A stretch of DNA of 64,000 bases from Alteromonas sp. KC3 (GCF_016756315.1 NZ_AP024235.1:4340001-4404000); one strand, 5' to 3'. Counted from the stretch's first letter, positions 1 through 7,236 are shown. A program made the numbers and translations. The notes: a model not told the origin generated them from the letters alone.

Positions 1-287
1 CCGATGCAATGGGGCGATTTTGGCAAATGGGTAGCATTGAAAATACCCTTATTAGTGAATTGGAACACCAAGGCGGTGACAAACATTTTATTGCTAAGGG
101 TAATACGTTGTATGGCATTAACGATGACTTTCAGTTGTGGCGATATACCCTTGAAAACGGTGCATTTGAGTTACTGGGGCAATTACCAGATACCGTCGAT
201 TACATTACCGACATTAATGACAATGCCATTTTACTCACTCTTAGAGTTGCGGCGAGAAAAGATGTGGTTGAATTAACTCTGCAGTAA
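1..287 (+). CDS. C-terminal fragment of an unidentified protein (cut by window edge)
   Basis: An open frame enters from the left edge and stops with TAA at 285-287, giving about 95 visible residues. An internal ATG at 9 is probably not the start because the frame stays open to the edge. The visible part is rich in short hydrophobic strands with Trp/Tyr and Gly/Asn/Asp turns (for example LWRYTL and ELLGQL), as in the C-terminal beta-propeller-like domains of sensory or regulatory proteins. That resemblance is a guess from composition; no catalytic motif is visible. The full gene lies upstream of the window. Confidence 0.5.
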   Translation, partial: DAMGRFWQMGSIENTLISELEHQGGDKHFIAKGNTLYGINDDFQLWRYTLENGAFELLGQLPDTVDYITDINDNAILLTLRVAARKDVVELTLQ

Positions 288-420
288 GAACGCAAGGACA
301 TCACAAGTAAATCAGCAATAAATCAGCGACACATCAAGCTTCTTTCCTACGTGGGCGTACAGTAGAAGGCAAATTATTCAGGTCAATTACTGTACTTTCA
401 TTACGTTAAGGAAAAGCTTT

Positions 421-1323
421 ATGCGTTTTATGTTTTTTACGTGGCTAGCGTTAATGCCCTTTTTTGCTATAGCAGAGTTCGCTGCCTCTGCCCCCTATGA
501 AATGCCGAGAACTCATGCGCACCCAATCGAAAACAAAGCGACTGGCGGTCACTACACGTTATACATAAAACTACCCGATGCGTATCACACCAAAACAGAA
601 GAAAGCGACCAAGCATTAACTGATGTAAAGCCGCTAAAGCACTACCCGGTTATTTATACCACTGACGCCGTATGGCATATGGACTTGCTGTCGGGTGTAA
701 CAGAGTTTCTTTTACCTGATGTAATTTTGGTGGGTATTTCTTGGCAACACAATATGCCAACCAACATTGATTATGGTGAAAGAAGAGCCTTTGCCAGCCG
801 CTTCAAAGACTATTCATTTGTACCGCACGACAAACCCGATATACAAGCCAAGTACCAGTTCGGGCAAGGCGATAAGCACCTTCGCTTTATACAACAAGAT
901 ATTATTCCCTACATAGAAGAGCACTACCGCACATTGCCAGATGAAAGAGCCTACTTAGGTTACTCGATGGGCGCTGAGTTTGGTGGGTTCATGCTACTTA
1001 GCGCACCCAATACCTTTAACTATTATCTATTGGGTAGCCCTTCACTCGATACCACAAGCCTTAGTTTTTTGAAGACGTTGAAATATGAAGCATCACCACA
1101 AAACCCAATTAACACAGATGTGTTTGTGTCGATTGGCGAATTAGAAACAACCAGAATGGCACTCACCAACGAATTTGTTGAGTTGCTCGAACATTACAAA
1201 GTGCAGGGAGTTAGTGTAGAACAACTAAGCGTAATTTCAGATAGCGATCACACCAGTGCGGTGCCCGATACATTTTCGCAAGGAATTAGGTGGTTAGGGG
1301 CAAAGTTAAGCGAGAAGCAGTAG
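421..1323 (+). CDS. Secreted alpha/beta-hydrolase, putative esterase (esterase D / siderophore-esterase-like)
   Basis: A 300-residue protein with an N-terminal signal peptide (about residues 1-23, hydrophobic and ending near AFAAS). The alpha/beta-hydrolase nucleophile elbow is GYSMGAEF (serine near residue 179). A later SIGELE segment may supply the acid and the histidine sits in SDSDHTSA near the C-terminus, completing a plausible Ser-acid-His triad. Length and motif order fit the putative esterase family that includes enterochelin and IroE-type esterases. Substrate is unknown and no siderophore genes are nearby. A purine-rich ribosome site (aagga) precedes the ATG. It converges on groEL, with a bidirectional terminator just after its stop. 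Confidence 0.75.
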   Translation: MRFMFFTWLALMPFFAIAEFAASAPYEMPRTHAHPIENKATGGHYTLYIKLPDAYHTKTEESDQALTDVKPLKHYPVIYTTDAVWHMDLLSGVTEFLLPDVILVGISWQHNMPTNIDYGERRAFASRFKDYSFVPHDKPDIQAKYQFGQGDKHLRFIQQDIIPYIEEHYRTLPDERAYLGYSMGAEFGGFMLLSAPNTFNYYLLGSPSLDTTSLSFLKTLKYEASPQNPINTDVFVSIGELETTRMALTNEFVELLEHYKVQGVSVEQLSVISDSDHTSAVPDTFSQGIRWLGAKLSEKQ

Positions 1324-1327
1324 ATAC

Positions 1328-1360
1328 AAAAAAGGCGCTAACTCTTCGAGTAGCGCCTTT
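1328..1360. terminator. Bidirectional hairpin terminator, probably the original groEL terminator
   Basis: The arms aaaggcgcta (1331-1340) and tagcgccttt (1351-1360) pair perfectly around a 10-nt loop. There is an A-run on the left and a T-run on the right, so it can end transcription in both directions. It ends the esterase gene on the plus strand. If the element at 1389-8731 is removed, it lies about 30-60 bp beyond the groEL stop codon and would be the ancestral groEL terminator. Confidence 0.8.
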
Positions 1361-1388
1361 CTTTTAAGCGTTAAGCTTGGGGGATGAT

Positions 1389-1401
1389 TTACATCATGCC
1401 G
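1389..1401. repeat. Distal attachment-site core of the element
   Basis: The sequence ttacatcatgccg matches exactly the groEL 3' end at 8719-8731. Flanking bases differ on both sides (agagaact to the right here, cccattcc at groEL). This is what site-specific integration leaves behind: groEL keeps one copy intact and the far end carries the duplicate. Confidence 0.75.
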
Positions 1402-1463
1402 AGAGAACTATCACGCAGACCTTATTCCTATTGACTTTCATATAGTTATGGAAACAATACTGT

Positions 1464-1481
1464 CTACATTGTTGGCTACAT
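1464..1481 (+). repeat. Paired ctacat motifs, candidate integrase arm-type sites (left end)
   Basis: Two copies of ctacat begin at 1464 and 1476, 12 bp apart, about 63 bp inside the left core. The same pair with the same spacing and orientation occurs at the right end (8630 and 8642), and an 11-mer ctgtctacatt is shared (1460-1470, 8638-8648). Tyrosine integrases of the lambda type bind such repeated arm sites through an N-terminal domain. Binding here is inferred. Confidence 0.5.
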
Positions 1482-1492
1482 TACGCAATGAT

Positions 1493-2773
1493 ATGAGCAA
1501 GAAGACAGACACAAAGCACCTAAAGTTACGTGGAAATATCTGGTGGTATCAACGCAGAATCCCTAAGCACTTAATCAATCAATACCCTAATCAATCATTC
1601 ATCCAAGTTAGTCTTGATACTGCTGACATACGGCAGGCTAGACGTAAGCGTGACATTATCAATGGAGAACTAGAGTCTAAAGCACTCCGTTGCTCTACAA
1701 ACTCAGAAAGTGCTCAATTCAGAGAAATAGTTCGAGAAATGAGGCGTGACCAAAAGAACTACCCTGAAGAATGGGATTTGGGTATCTATCCAGAAAAGCT
1801 TGAATCACAAGGTCGAAAGGTAGAGCTAGAAGCCTACATGACGGTAACTGGCGCTAAAGACTTCAGCACCAAATACAAGCTTCGTATGTCTGAAGCACTG
1901 AAGATGTGGCAAGACGATTGGGGCAAAGGAAAAACCGAGGACACTATCCAGAAAGTTGAATCAGCCGTAAAGGACTTCAGTAAATATTGCTTTAAGACCT
2001 TCGATTGGATTGAACAAGGTGATATTGCTGTTGAAGACATATCGAAAAAAATGGTGTATCAGTACATTAAGCACCTTGAGAAGACCTACAAGAAAGCAAC
2101 AGTACAAGCAAAGATAAGTAGACTCAAAGTGGTATGGGATTTCGCTGAGACTATGGAGGAAGTAACTGGTGTTAATCCGTTTTCTGGTCACAAGTACTCG
2201 TCAGCAGAAGAACACCAAACGGAGAAGCGTGAACCCTTTACGAAGGAAGAAGTAGCTAAGATACGAAGCCACTCATGGGAGAAGCCTGTTTACAGCTTGC
2301 TGGTTGACTTAGGTATTTACTCAGGCTGTCGCATCAGCGAACTATGCAACTTAAAGAAGAAGCATGTTGTTGTAGATGACGGAATCATTGCGATAAACAT
2401 TGAGAAAGGCAAAACGAAAGCAGCAACGCGCACTGTACCTCTTCCTGATGCAATAGGTGAAAGACTGTTAGCCCATATCGAGAATAAGGAAGATGACGAC
2501 TTTGTTATTGGCATTGGAAGTAAGGCAGCTACCCGAACGTTCTCAAACTTCAAGACAAAACATGTCACTAACAATAGACTCAAAACGTTCCATTCATTTA
2601 GACACATGTATATAACAGCGATGGAACGAGCAGGCATTGAGGAGAACATCACTGCTCAGATAGTTGGTCACGAGCGAGGCAAAACGATGTCCTATGGCTA
2701 TTACTCGAAAGGTCATGAATTAAGGAAGCTTAAAGAGGCTGTCGATAAAGCCGGAGCCTTTTTCACTAATTGA
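1493..2773 (+). CDS. Tyrosine site-specific integrase
   Basis: Phage-type integrase that should integrate and excise the element. Numbering from an upstream in-frame ATG at 1448: an N-terminal basic/aromatic segment (IWWYQRRIPKHL, about 31-42) typical of integrases acting on their own arm sites, a SAM-like core-binding domain (about 140-235), and a catalytic domain (about 265-430). Catalytic residues visible are Arg295 (GCRISEL), His382 and Arg385 (HSFRH), His408 (IVGHERG) and a tyrosine cluster at 416-419 ending in YYSKG. I prefer the ATG at 1493 because the 1448 start would place the repeated ctacat motifs inside the gene. It lies directly beside the left attachment core. Confidence 0.9.
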   Translation: MSKKTDTKHLKLRGNIWWYQRRIPKHLINQYPNQSFIQVSLDTADIRQARRKRDIINGELESKALRCSTNSESAQFREIVREMRRDQKNYPEEWDLGIYPEKLESQGRKVELEAYMTVTGAKDFSTKYKLRMSEALKMWQDDWGKGKTEDTIQKVESAVKDFSKYCFKTFDWIEQGDIAVEDISKKMVYQYIKHLEKTYKKATVQAKISRLKVVWDFAETMEEVTGVNPFSGHKYSSAEEHQTEKREPFTKEEVAKIRSHSWEKPVYSLLVDLGIYSGCRISELCNLKKKHVVVDDGIIAINIEKGKTKAATRTVPLPDAIGERLLAHIENKEDDDFVIGIGSKAATRTFSNFKTKHVTNNRLKTFHSFRHMYITAMERAGIEENITAQIVGHERGKTMSYGYYSKGHELRKLKEAVDKAGAFFTN

Positions 2774-3359
2774 ACATCAATTGAGAGGCGAGACTTGGAT
2801 TTTTCTGAATAAAATTCTCTTGACTTATTGAATGCACAATTACGGTAAATCGAGAAAACAGGACAGGGGTTGGACGCACATAAATTGCAACAAGAGTCAA
2901 AAACCTTTATTTAACTCAATGATTATTAAACAAAATAATAAATATTACTGTTTATAATTACAGCCTTAACATAATTTAGGTGCCATACTGGTCTTACCAG
3001 TCACTAATCGCTTTTAAAAGGTAAAACTATTTGCTATCTTCTATATTGCTAAAAATATACCTGCCGCTATTGCAATAGAATCAAAAGCACTTTAAAATGT
3101 GTTTAACAGTGGGCGAAAGCTTATTTGATTATTAACATTTTGAGGTGTGTCATGAACTAATCAAGACAACCGCTTAGAAAAGAATAGAGCACGCAAAGAG
3201 AAAAAGTATGTCCGTACTATCCCTCTTTGCGTTGACCGGTAATACATGAAAAGCGGCTGTGTTACAACCTCTCTTTATGATTCGGCAAGTCGAGCCGCAG
3301 AATTATACAGAGAAAACGGTCTTAGCGCAAATACTACCTTTTACATAAGGAAAGTCTTT
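2774..3359. other. AT-rich non-coding stretch with a palindrome and a hairpin
   Basis: No convincing gene here. From about 2900 to 3000 it is very AT-rich. A perfect 12-bp palindrome ctattgcaatag lies at 3067-3078. A perfect 9-bp inverted repeat, cgcaaagag (3192-3200) and ctctttgcg (3223-3231), encloses a 22-nt loop. A good ribosome site precedes an ATG at 3152 that is followed by AAC and TAA; skipping one base would open 28 further codons to 3239, which may be a decayed small gene or a regulatory start-stop. This probably holds the promoter and leader of the small gene at 3360. Confidence 0.5.
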
Positions 3360-3461
3360 ATGCTTAAAGCTAAAGAAGTTCGTGTATGTGCATATACAAG
3401 ACGTCGCGCTGGTCGCCTCGAATACGTATGTTCACACACTCGTAGCCTACCAAATCGTTAA
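3360..3461 (+). CDS. Small Arg/Cys-rich protein of unknown function (33 aa)
   Basis: ATG at 3360 preceded by aagga (3347-3351) at normal spacing, so I take this rather than the upstream in-frame ATG at 3246, which lacks a ribosome site. The product is basic, with a central TRRRAGRLEYVC stretch and two cysteines. A rho-independent terminator follows 33 bp after the stop, so it looks like a discrete transcription unit. No family recognised. It may be a small nucleic-acid-binding protein, but that is only composition. The longer 71-residue reading from 3246 is the alternative. Confidence 0.4.
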   Translation: MLKAKEVRVCAYTRRRAGRLEYVCSHTRSLPNR

Positions 3462-3493
3462 GACTGGCGATTGAATCTTGCTCACTGTTATGA

Positions 3494-3517
3494 GGGTAGC
3501 TTGACGCTGCCCTTTTT
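3494..3517 (+). terminator. Rho-independent terminator
   Basis: Stem gggtagc (3494-3500) and gctgccc (3506-3512) with one G-U pair and a 5-nt loop, followed by ttttt. It lies just after the small gene at 3360-3461. Confidence 0.7.
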
Positions 3518-3780
3518 CATTGCCTTCCACCAGAAAATTTTCACTACAAAAATCTGAGACGCCAATTCGACAATGATGAAGCCTCAACTCCCCCCATAGG
3601 GCGCCTCTACGCAACACAGGAACATCGTTGAGACAATCTTCAAGCTAGTCGCAACGTTCATCTTGACCAAACACGAAGACAACGCGCAGGCTCTGCTGGT
3701 GGCTCTTACGACCAATTTGCTGTACCAATCGGGTATATCCTAACTGTTACATTTGACTGGTACACTTTTTTATCACCTTT

Positions 3781-3852
3781 TGTGTGGTTTTAAGTTGACT
3801 TTTATTTTTTGTTACGATTAACATTTAAACGTCTTAGATTTAAAACCACACA
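3781..3852. promoter_or_regulatory. 13-bp inverted repeat upstream of the serine recombinase
   Basis: tgtgtggttttaa (3781-3793) and its exact reverse complement ttaaaaccacaca (3840-3852) are separated by 46 bp. A -35-like ttgact (3795-3800) lies between them and the recombinase ATG is 17 bp after the right arm. The placement fits an operator for autoregulation or a recombination site used by the recombinase. Neither role is proven. Confidence 0.55.
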
Positions 3853-3869
3853 CTTGAAGGTATTCAGTA

Positions 3870-4418
3870 ATGGAAATTGGTTATATTCGAGTGAGCACTG
3901 TTGAGCAGAATACAGCGAGACAGCTTGACGGCCTTGCATTGGATAAGGTGTACACAGACAAATGCTCTGGTAAAGATACAGACAGACCAGAATTGAAAGT
4001 TATGCTGGAGCATTTGCGAGAAGGTGACACTGTGCATGTACATGACATTTCAAGAATGGCTAGAAACGTTGGAAACTTGTTAGACCTTGTTGAATCTCTA
4101 CGGAATCGTGGCGTTACCTTAAAGTTCCACAAAGAGAACATGACGTTCACACCAGATAAGAATGACCCTATGCAAGAGTTAATGCTTACGATGCTTGGCG
4201 GTATTTATCAGTTTGAGCGCTCAATGATACTTGAAAGACAACGTGAAGGTATCGCGATAGCTAAGGCTGAGGGTAAGTATAAGGGCAGACCAAAGAGCAT
4301 TGACCGTGAGCGTGTAAAGCAGATGCTAGAAGATGGAATCAGTATAAGAAAGATAGCCGCTCAGTTGAGCATTTCTCCTTCTACGGTTCAGGCAGTCAAA
4401 AAGGAAATGTCTTCATAA
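3870..4418 (+). CDS. Small serine recombinase (resolvase/invertase family)
   Basis: A 182-residue resolvase/invertase-type recombinase. The N-terminal catalytic domain starts with GYIRVSTVEQN, with the nucleophile at Ser9 and conserved arginines in DRPEL and ISRMARN. It continues with the long dimerisation helix (QFERSMILERQREG). The C-terminal helix-turn-helix is GISIRKIAAQLSISPSTVQ. Length is typical of resolvases and invertases (about 180-200), not of large integrases. Ribosome site: gaagg (3856-3860). Having both a tyrosine integrase and a serine recombinase in so small an element is notable. It could resolve multimers, invert a segment or act as a regulator. Confidence 0.88.
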   Translation: MEIGYIRVSTVEQNTARQLDGLALDKVYTDKCSGKDTDRPELKVMLEHLREGDTVHVHDISRMARNVGNLLDLVESLRNRGVTLKFHKENMTFTPDKNDPMQELMLTMLGGIYQFERSMILERQREGIAIAKAEGKYKGRPKSIDRERVKQMLEDGISIRKIAAQLSISPSTVQAVKKEMSS

Positions 4419-4541
4419 ACCAGAGTAATTAATCCAGCCAATTCGATCACTGAAAGTTATAGTTCATGTGGTTGAATGTTCCAGACTCAGAAGTGACTCA
4501 TTCTCACAAGTGAGCATAAATAATTGATTTTAAAGAATTTG

Positions 4542-4570
4542 TTGACATGAGGAACAACTTTTTGTTTACT
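4542..4570 (+). promoter_or_regulatory. Candidate sigma-70 promoter for the 64-aa gene
   Basis: A perfect -35 hexamer ttgaca (4542-4547) is followed after 17 bp by tttact (4565-4570), a moderate -10. The downstream gene starts at 4605 with an SD-like cggagga. Confidence 0.5.
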
Positions 4571-4604
4571 TACTCTCGATTCTTAACAAACACGGAGGAC
4601 TATC

Positions 4605-4799
4605 ATGTTGAATCAAACACAAGTAACAGAGCTTAACGATTCTATCGACAACCTTTTAGCTCTCGTGGACTACGACTCAGTGAAACTAGGTGACATCCTA
4701 TCGTCTAACCTTGAGAGTCTTACTGACCTCAAACACCACCTTTCAGTATTGACGGAAGCAGTTGAACTGGCGAAACGTCAGACACCTACCTTGAATTAA
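4605..4799 (+). CDS. Small helical protein of unknown function (64 aa)
   Basis: ATG at 4605 with a good ribosome site (ggagga, 4593-4598) and a sigma-70-like promoter just upstream. The protein is predicted mostly helical and slightly acidic, with regularly spaced leucines and no cysteines; it ends KRQTPTLN. No domain recognised. Its size and its position before a repeat-rich control region resemble small regulatory or replication-accessory proteins of phages and plasmids, which is inference only. Confidence 0.6.
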   Translation: MLNQTQVTELNDSIDNLLALVDYDSVKLGDILSSNLESLTDLKHHLSVLTEAVELAKRQTPTLN

Positions 4800-5052
4800 C
4801 CTTGTACTAACGGAGTCTCACTCTTGACTGTTTGAGGCTCTGTAAAGCCTTCTCCGATCGAGTTGTTTCACCCTATGCAATCGTATTAGTTACGCCTAGA
4901 AAAGCCCGTAGAGAGCCGCTGTCGATCTGTAGTGAGACTATGTGTCCGCACTTATCGCTTATCCGTTGGTTAGACCTAATGACCATATAATCCCTTCAGA
5001 CTTATTAGCGTTGTCTAATATTCTCTCAAACCAGTAAAATCAAGGGGTACAC

Positions 5053-5143
5053 GACTCCCTGACATATGAAAGAAAAGTTCTGCTGACTCCCTGACTTAAG
5101 AGAAAAGGAAGCGAGTCTAATCGGGATGACTCCCTGACTTAAG
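5053..5143 (+). repeat. Three direct repeats of gactccctgac(ttaag)
   Basis: Copies begin at 5053 (gactccctgacat), 5085 (gactccctgacttaag) and 5128 (gactccctgacttaag). The last two are identical over 16 bp. Each is followed by a purine-rich run. A fourth copy, actccctgactta, lies at 7195-7207 before another gene. All four are on the plus strand, in the direction of transcription. Confidence 0.75.
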
Positions 5144-5183
5144 CAAGAGAAAATTCCAGAGGACATCGTGAAGACAAACACTC

Positions 5184-5230
5184 GGTCACTAACTTCACGG
5201 TGGTGAGCTACGGCTCAGGGGCAAGTGACC
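5184..5230. repeat. Nested hairpin
   Basis: Outer arms ggtcact (5184-5190) and agtgacc (5224-5230) enclose an inner stem tgagc (5204-5208) and gctca (5213-5217) with a 4-nt loop. This lies between the direct repeats and the larger inverted repeat. Confidence 0.5.
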
Positions 5231-5378
5231 AGTCAATCAAACTCAAGACCAACACAAAGCTAACAGATACTGGTTTACAGATGATTGTTTCCACCCTTAT
5301 CTACCTACGTAACGTGGGGGGTAAGGGGGGCAACTCTAAGTCATCAAATCTAAGACCAACACCAGTATCGTTTAGTTA

Positions 5379-5456
5379 GTCTTAAAGACAGTCCGTTACT
5401 GGATATATCAATGATTAATCCAATTAGTTAATGGACTAGAGGCAAGTCTTTAAGAC
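5379..5456. repeat. Long nested imperfect inverted repeat
   Basis: Outer arms gtcttaaagac (5379-5389) and gtctttaagac (5446-5456) are exact reverse complements. Inside, agtccgtta (5390-5398) faces taatggact (5430-5438) with one mismatch. Innermost, tggat (5400-5404) faces atcca (5418-5422). Together they can form one extended cruciform or RNA stem. Confidence 0.6.
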
Positions 5457-5514
5457 ACCCGTAGTCATCCCTTACTCATGTGTATTGATTCATGTGTGTA
5501 TGGTCTAACTTGAT

Positions 5515-5709
5515 TTGTTTACTCATATCCTTCTAAGCCTATGGACTTGTGCTCTACCTCCAGCACTTGTCCTAGGCATCCCCTTACTGTTTATCAAGCA
5601 CATCAATCAGAAGGCTTTAGGTTGGCTCAATGTCACCTTTGAGAGCCTTCTTATTGATGAGTTTATTTTCGAAAAAGCCCATCAGTTAGTTACAGGCGTC
5701 CATCCGTAA
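5515..5709 (+). CDS. Possible small membrane protein (weak)
   Basis: The open frame could only start at a TTG (5515) and has no visible ribosome site, so its reality is doubtful. The predicted 64 residues have one clear hydrophobic segment (about residues 4-27) followed by a polar tail, as in small single-span membrane proteins. It ends 39 bp before the next, better supported gene. Confidence 0.25.
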   Translation: MFTHILLSLWTCALPPALVLGIPLLFIKHINQKALGWLNVTFESLLIDEFIFEKAHQLVTGVHP

Positions 5710-5748
5710 GACCCTGTTTTGTAGCAAAAAGCCCATAAGGAGAACTAA

Positions 5749-5919
5749 ATGAAAAACTTCAAGACACTGAACAACCCACAGATGCGTGTGAACCTTACGC
5801 CTCTCAACCTAATGCTAATTCAACGAGAGCAAACAGAGAGACAAGCTAAGCGCTCACGTAAAGTCGGTGCATCGACAATCATCAATGAATGTATCACCAA
5901 ACAACTATCACACCACTAA
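5749..5919 (+). CDS. Small ribbon-helix-helix-like protein (56 aa)
   Basis: ATG at 5749 with a strong aaggag ribosome site (5738-5743); stop TAA at 5917-5919. The 56-residue product is basic. A short strand-like segment (MRVNLTP) is followed by two helices separated by a SRKVGAST turn, the usual layout of ribbon-helix-helix DNA-binding proteins such as CopG/Arc-type repressors. The gene starts an apparent operon with the coiled-coil protein (21 bp downstream) and RNase HI. A role in binding the repeats just upstream is plausible but inferred. Confidence 0.6.
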   Translation: MKNFKTLNNPQMRVNLTPLNLMLIQREQTERQAKRSRKVGASTIINECITKQLSHH

Positions 5920-5940
5920 CAGCTAAGGAGAATAAAAGGT

Positions 5941-6699
5941 ATGAGCAAACAAGCTGACATCATTAGAGAACTACAAGAACGTCAGAAAGAACTTCAAGAC
6001 CGTGTTAACGCTACTGAGGCTATCTGCCAAGACTTACTGATTCACTTATATAACAGCGAAGCACAAGGTCGCATTAAGTTCGATGACTACCGTATTAAGT
6101 ACACACAAGAAGCTATTGAACGTCGAGAAGCTGAAGCCAAGGCGAAACAACTTCGAGACAACTTCAACACCGCTAAGGCTGACTTTAGAGATATGGCTGA
6201 GGCTAACTTCTGGACTCTTGTGTTCCTGAACGACAAGGAACGTCAAGAGAAACTAGATGACATCTGGAGCACTATCACGAGTGAGTTAGTGTTGCCTGAA
6301 GACGCTAAACGTCCTCAACACATTGTGCCTGAACTGACTGTAGACCAGCTTATTAATCGTCGTGCTGAGTTACTTGATTCAATCAACAAAGCTAACGCTA
6401 CTCAGTACAACGACACCATTGAGCACTGCAACCAGTCTAAAGCTGATTTCGCTTTAAGCATGGAGCGTGAGCGAGACAAGCAGATTGCTGAGATAAATCG
6501 CAAGGATGGACTAAATGAGTCTGAACGACAACGGCAAGTTAGTGAGACACAAGCTTACTTTGACCGTGAGATTCAGAAGCACTTGCTCGAAATGAACAGA
6601 AAAATCAGTTCAGCAGAGGTTGGCCTTAAACGTCTTGACGACCACAAAGCAGAACTAGCGAAGGTTCAACAAGCCTTAGCTAAACAATTAACCCATTAA
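5941..6699 (+). CDS. Coiled-coil protein of unknown function (252 aa)
   Basis: ATG at 5941 behind aaggag in the intergenic gap. The protein is highly charged and almost entirely helical. It has long Glu/Lys/Arg/Gln heptad stretches at about residues 5-25, 55-80 and 160-245, and a more hydrophobic central section (NFWTLVFL, about 89-96). There is no signal peptide, no membrane segment and no recognisable nucleotide-binding or catalytic motif. It lies 16 bp before RNase HI and is probably co-transcribed. Such proteins occur as phage scaffolding, recombination-accessory or replication-clamp-like factors, but nothing here decides between them. Confidence 0.65.
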   Translation: MSKQADIIRELQERQKELQDRVNATEAICQDLLIHLYNSEAQGRIKFDDYRIKYTQEAIERREAEAKAKQLRDNFNTAKADFRDMAEANFWTLVFLNDKERQEKLDDIWSTITSELVLPEDAKRPQHIVPELTVDQLINRRAELLDSINKANATQYNDTIEHCNQSKADFALSMERERDKQIAEINRKDGLNESERQRQVSETQAYFDREIQKHLLEMNRKISSAEVGLKRLDDHKAELAKVQQALAKQLTH

Positions 6700-6715
6700 T
6701 CGGAGGAATTAGGAT

Positions 6716-7180
6716 ATGAGTACACTAACACCACGACTTATCTTTACTGACGGTGCAGCGCCTAACAACCAGAACGGATGTAAACACGGTGGCTTAGGCG
6801 TTGTCGTGTTGAATGACCAAGAGGAAGTCTTGGAGACCTACAAGGCACGAGTTGAGCCAGTAGAAGGCAAAGAGACAACCACTAATGTTCGTTGTGAAAT
6901 GCTAGCAGTCATCAAGGCTCTTGAACTGGCAGAGTCTGAGGACATTATCCACACAGACAACGACATGATTGCTAAGGGCTACAACGAGTGGCTTAAAGGG
7001 TGGAAGCTGAAAGGCTGGAAGAATGCCAATAAGAAGCCTGTAGCCAATCAAGACTTATGGCAACGTATCGACAAGCTGAAGCAAGAGAAGCCTAAAGTTG
7101 TCGTTAAGTGGGTTCGAGGTCATAGCGGTATCTACGGCAATGAACTTGCGGATAACTTAGCGACTGAAGCTGCTGCTTAA
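6716..7180 (+). CDS. Ribonuclease HI (stand-alone, element-borne)
   Basis: Cuts the RNA strand of RNA:DNA hybrids. The 154 residues match the RNase HI fold: Asp12 in FTDGAAPNN, Glu61 in VRCEMLAVIKAL, Asp81 in IHTDNDM, and the C-terminal GHSGIYGNELAD with His136 and Asp146. All four metal-binding acidic positions are present, so it should be active. The usual TDS motif reads TDN. Ribosome site: ggagg (6702-6706). It is an extra copy expected in addition to the chromosomal housekeeping gene, which is not in the window. Within a small mobile element it points to removal of RNA primers or R-loops during element replication. Confidence 0.9.
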   Translation: MSTLTPRLIFTDGAAPNNQNGCKHGGLGVVVLNDQEEVLETYKARVEPVEGKETTTNVRCEMLAVIKALELAESEDIIHTDNDMIAKGYNEWLKGWKLKGWKNANKKPVANQDLWQRIDKLKQEKPKVVVKWVRGHSGIYGNELADNLATEAAA

Positions 7181-7194
7181 CACTTTTCTTAACC

Positions 7195-7207
7195 ACTCCC
7201 TGACTTA
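7195..7207 (+). repeat. Fourth copy of the actccctgactta repeat
   Basis: Identical over 13 bp to the copies at 5085 and 5128. It lies in the 56-bp gap between RNase HI and the next gene, 30 bp before its ATG, in the same orientation. The position suggests a promoter or regulator-binding site. Confidence 0.65.
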
Positions 7208-7236
7208 CGCACAAACATTTATTGGAGGTATTTCTT

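Larger units (their letters stand above)
3462..3869. other. Non-coding stretch between the 33-aa gene and the serine recombinase
   Basis: Contains the terminator at 3494-3517 and, at its right end, the inverted repeat at 3781-3852. In between (about 3520-3780) I find no open frame with a ribosome site, and no strong hairpin. Confidence 0.5.
4800..5748. other. Repeat-rich non-coding control region of the element
   Basis: About 950 bp with no well-supported gene but much structure. An 8-bp hairpin lies at 4813-4840 (one G-U pair). Three copies of a gactccctgac repeat lie at 5053-5143. A nested hairpin lies at 5184-5230. A 19-bp imperfect direct repeat ends in aagaccaacac (5237-5255 and 5344-5362; 16 of 19 match). 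Inverted gatactggt/accagtatc occurs at 5266-5274 and 5361-5369, and a long nested inverted repeat at 5379-5456. This mixture of iteron-like and hairpin elements is typical of replication origins, transfer or packaging sites, or structured RNAs. Confidence 0.6.

Noticed and set aside
1448..1492. Integrase start at 1448
   Set aside because: It would place the paired ctacat motifs, also found non-coding at the other end, inside the gene; the homologous N-terminus begins at 1493.
3246..3461. 71-residue frame starting at ATG 3246
   Set aside because: No ribosome site before 3246, whereas aagga precedes the internal ATG at 3360; I list the shorter frame.
3870..4418. Serine recombinase as the integrase of the element
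   Set aside because: It lies internally and is a short resolvase-type protein; the tyrosine integrase beside the attachment core is the better candidate.
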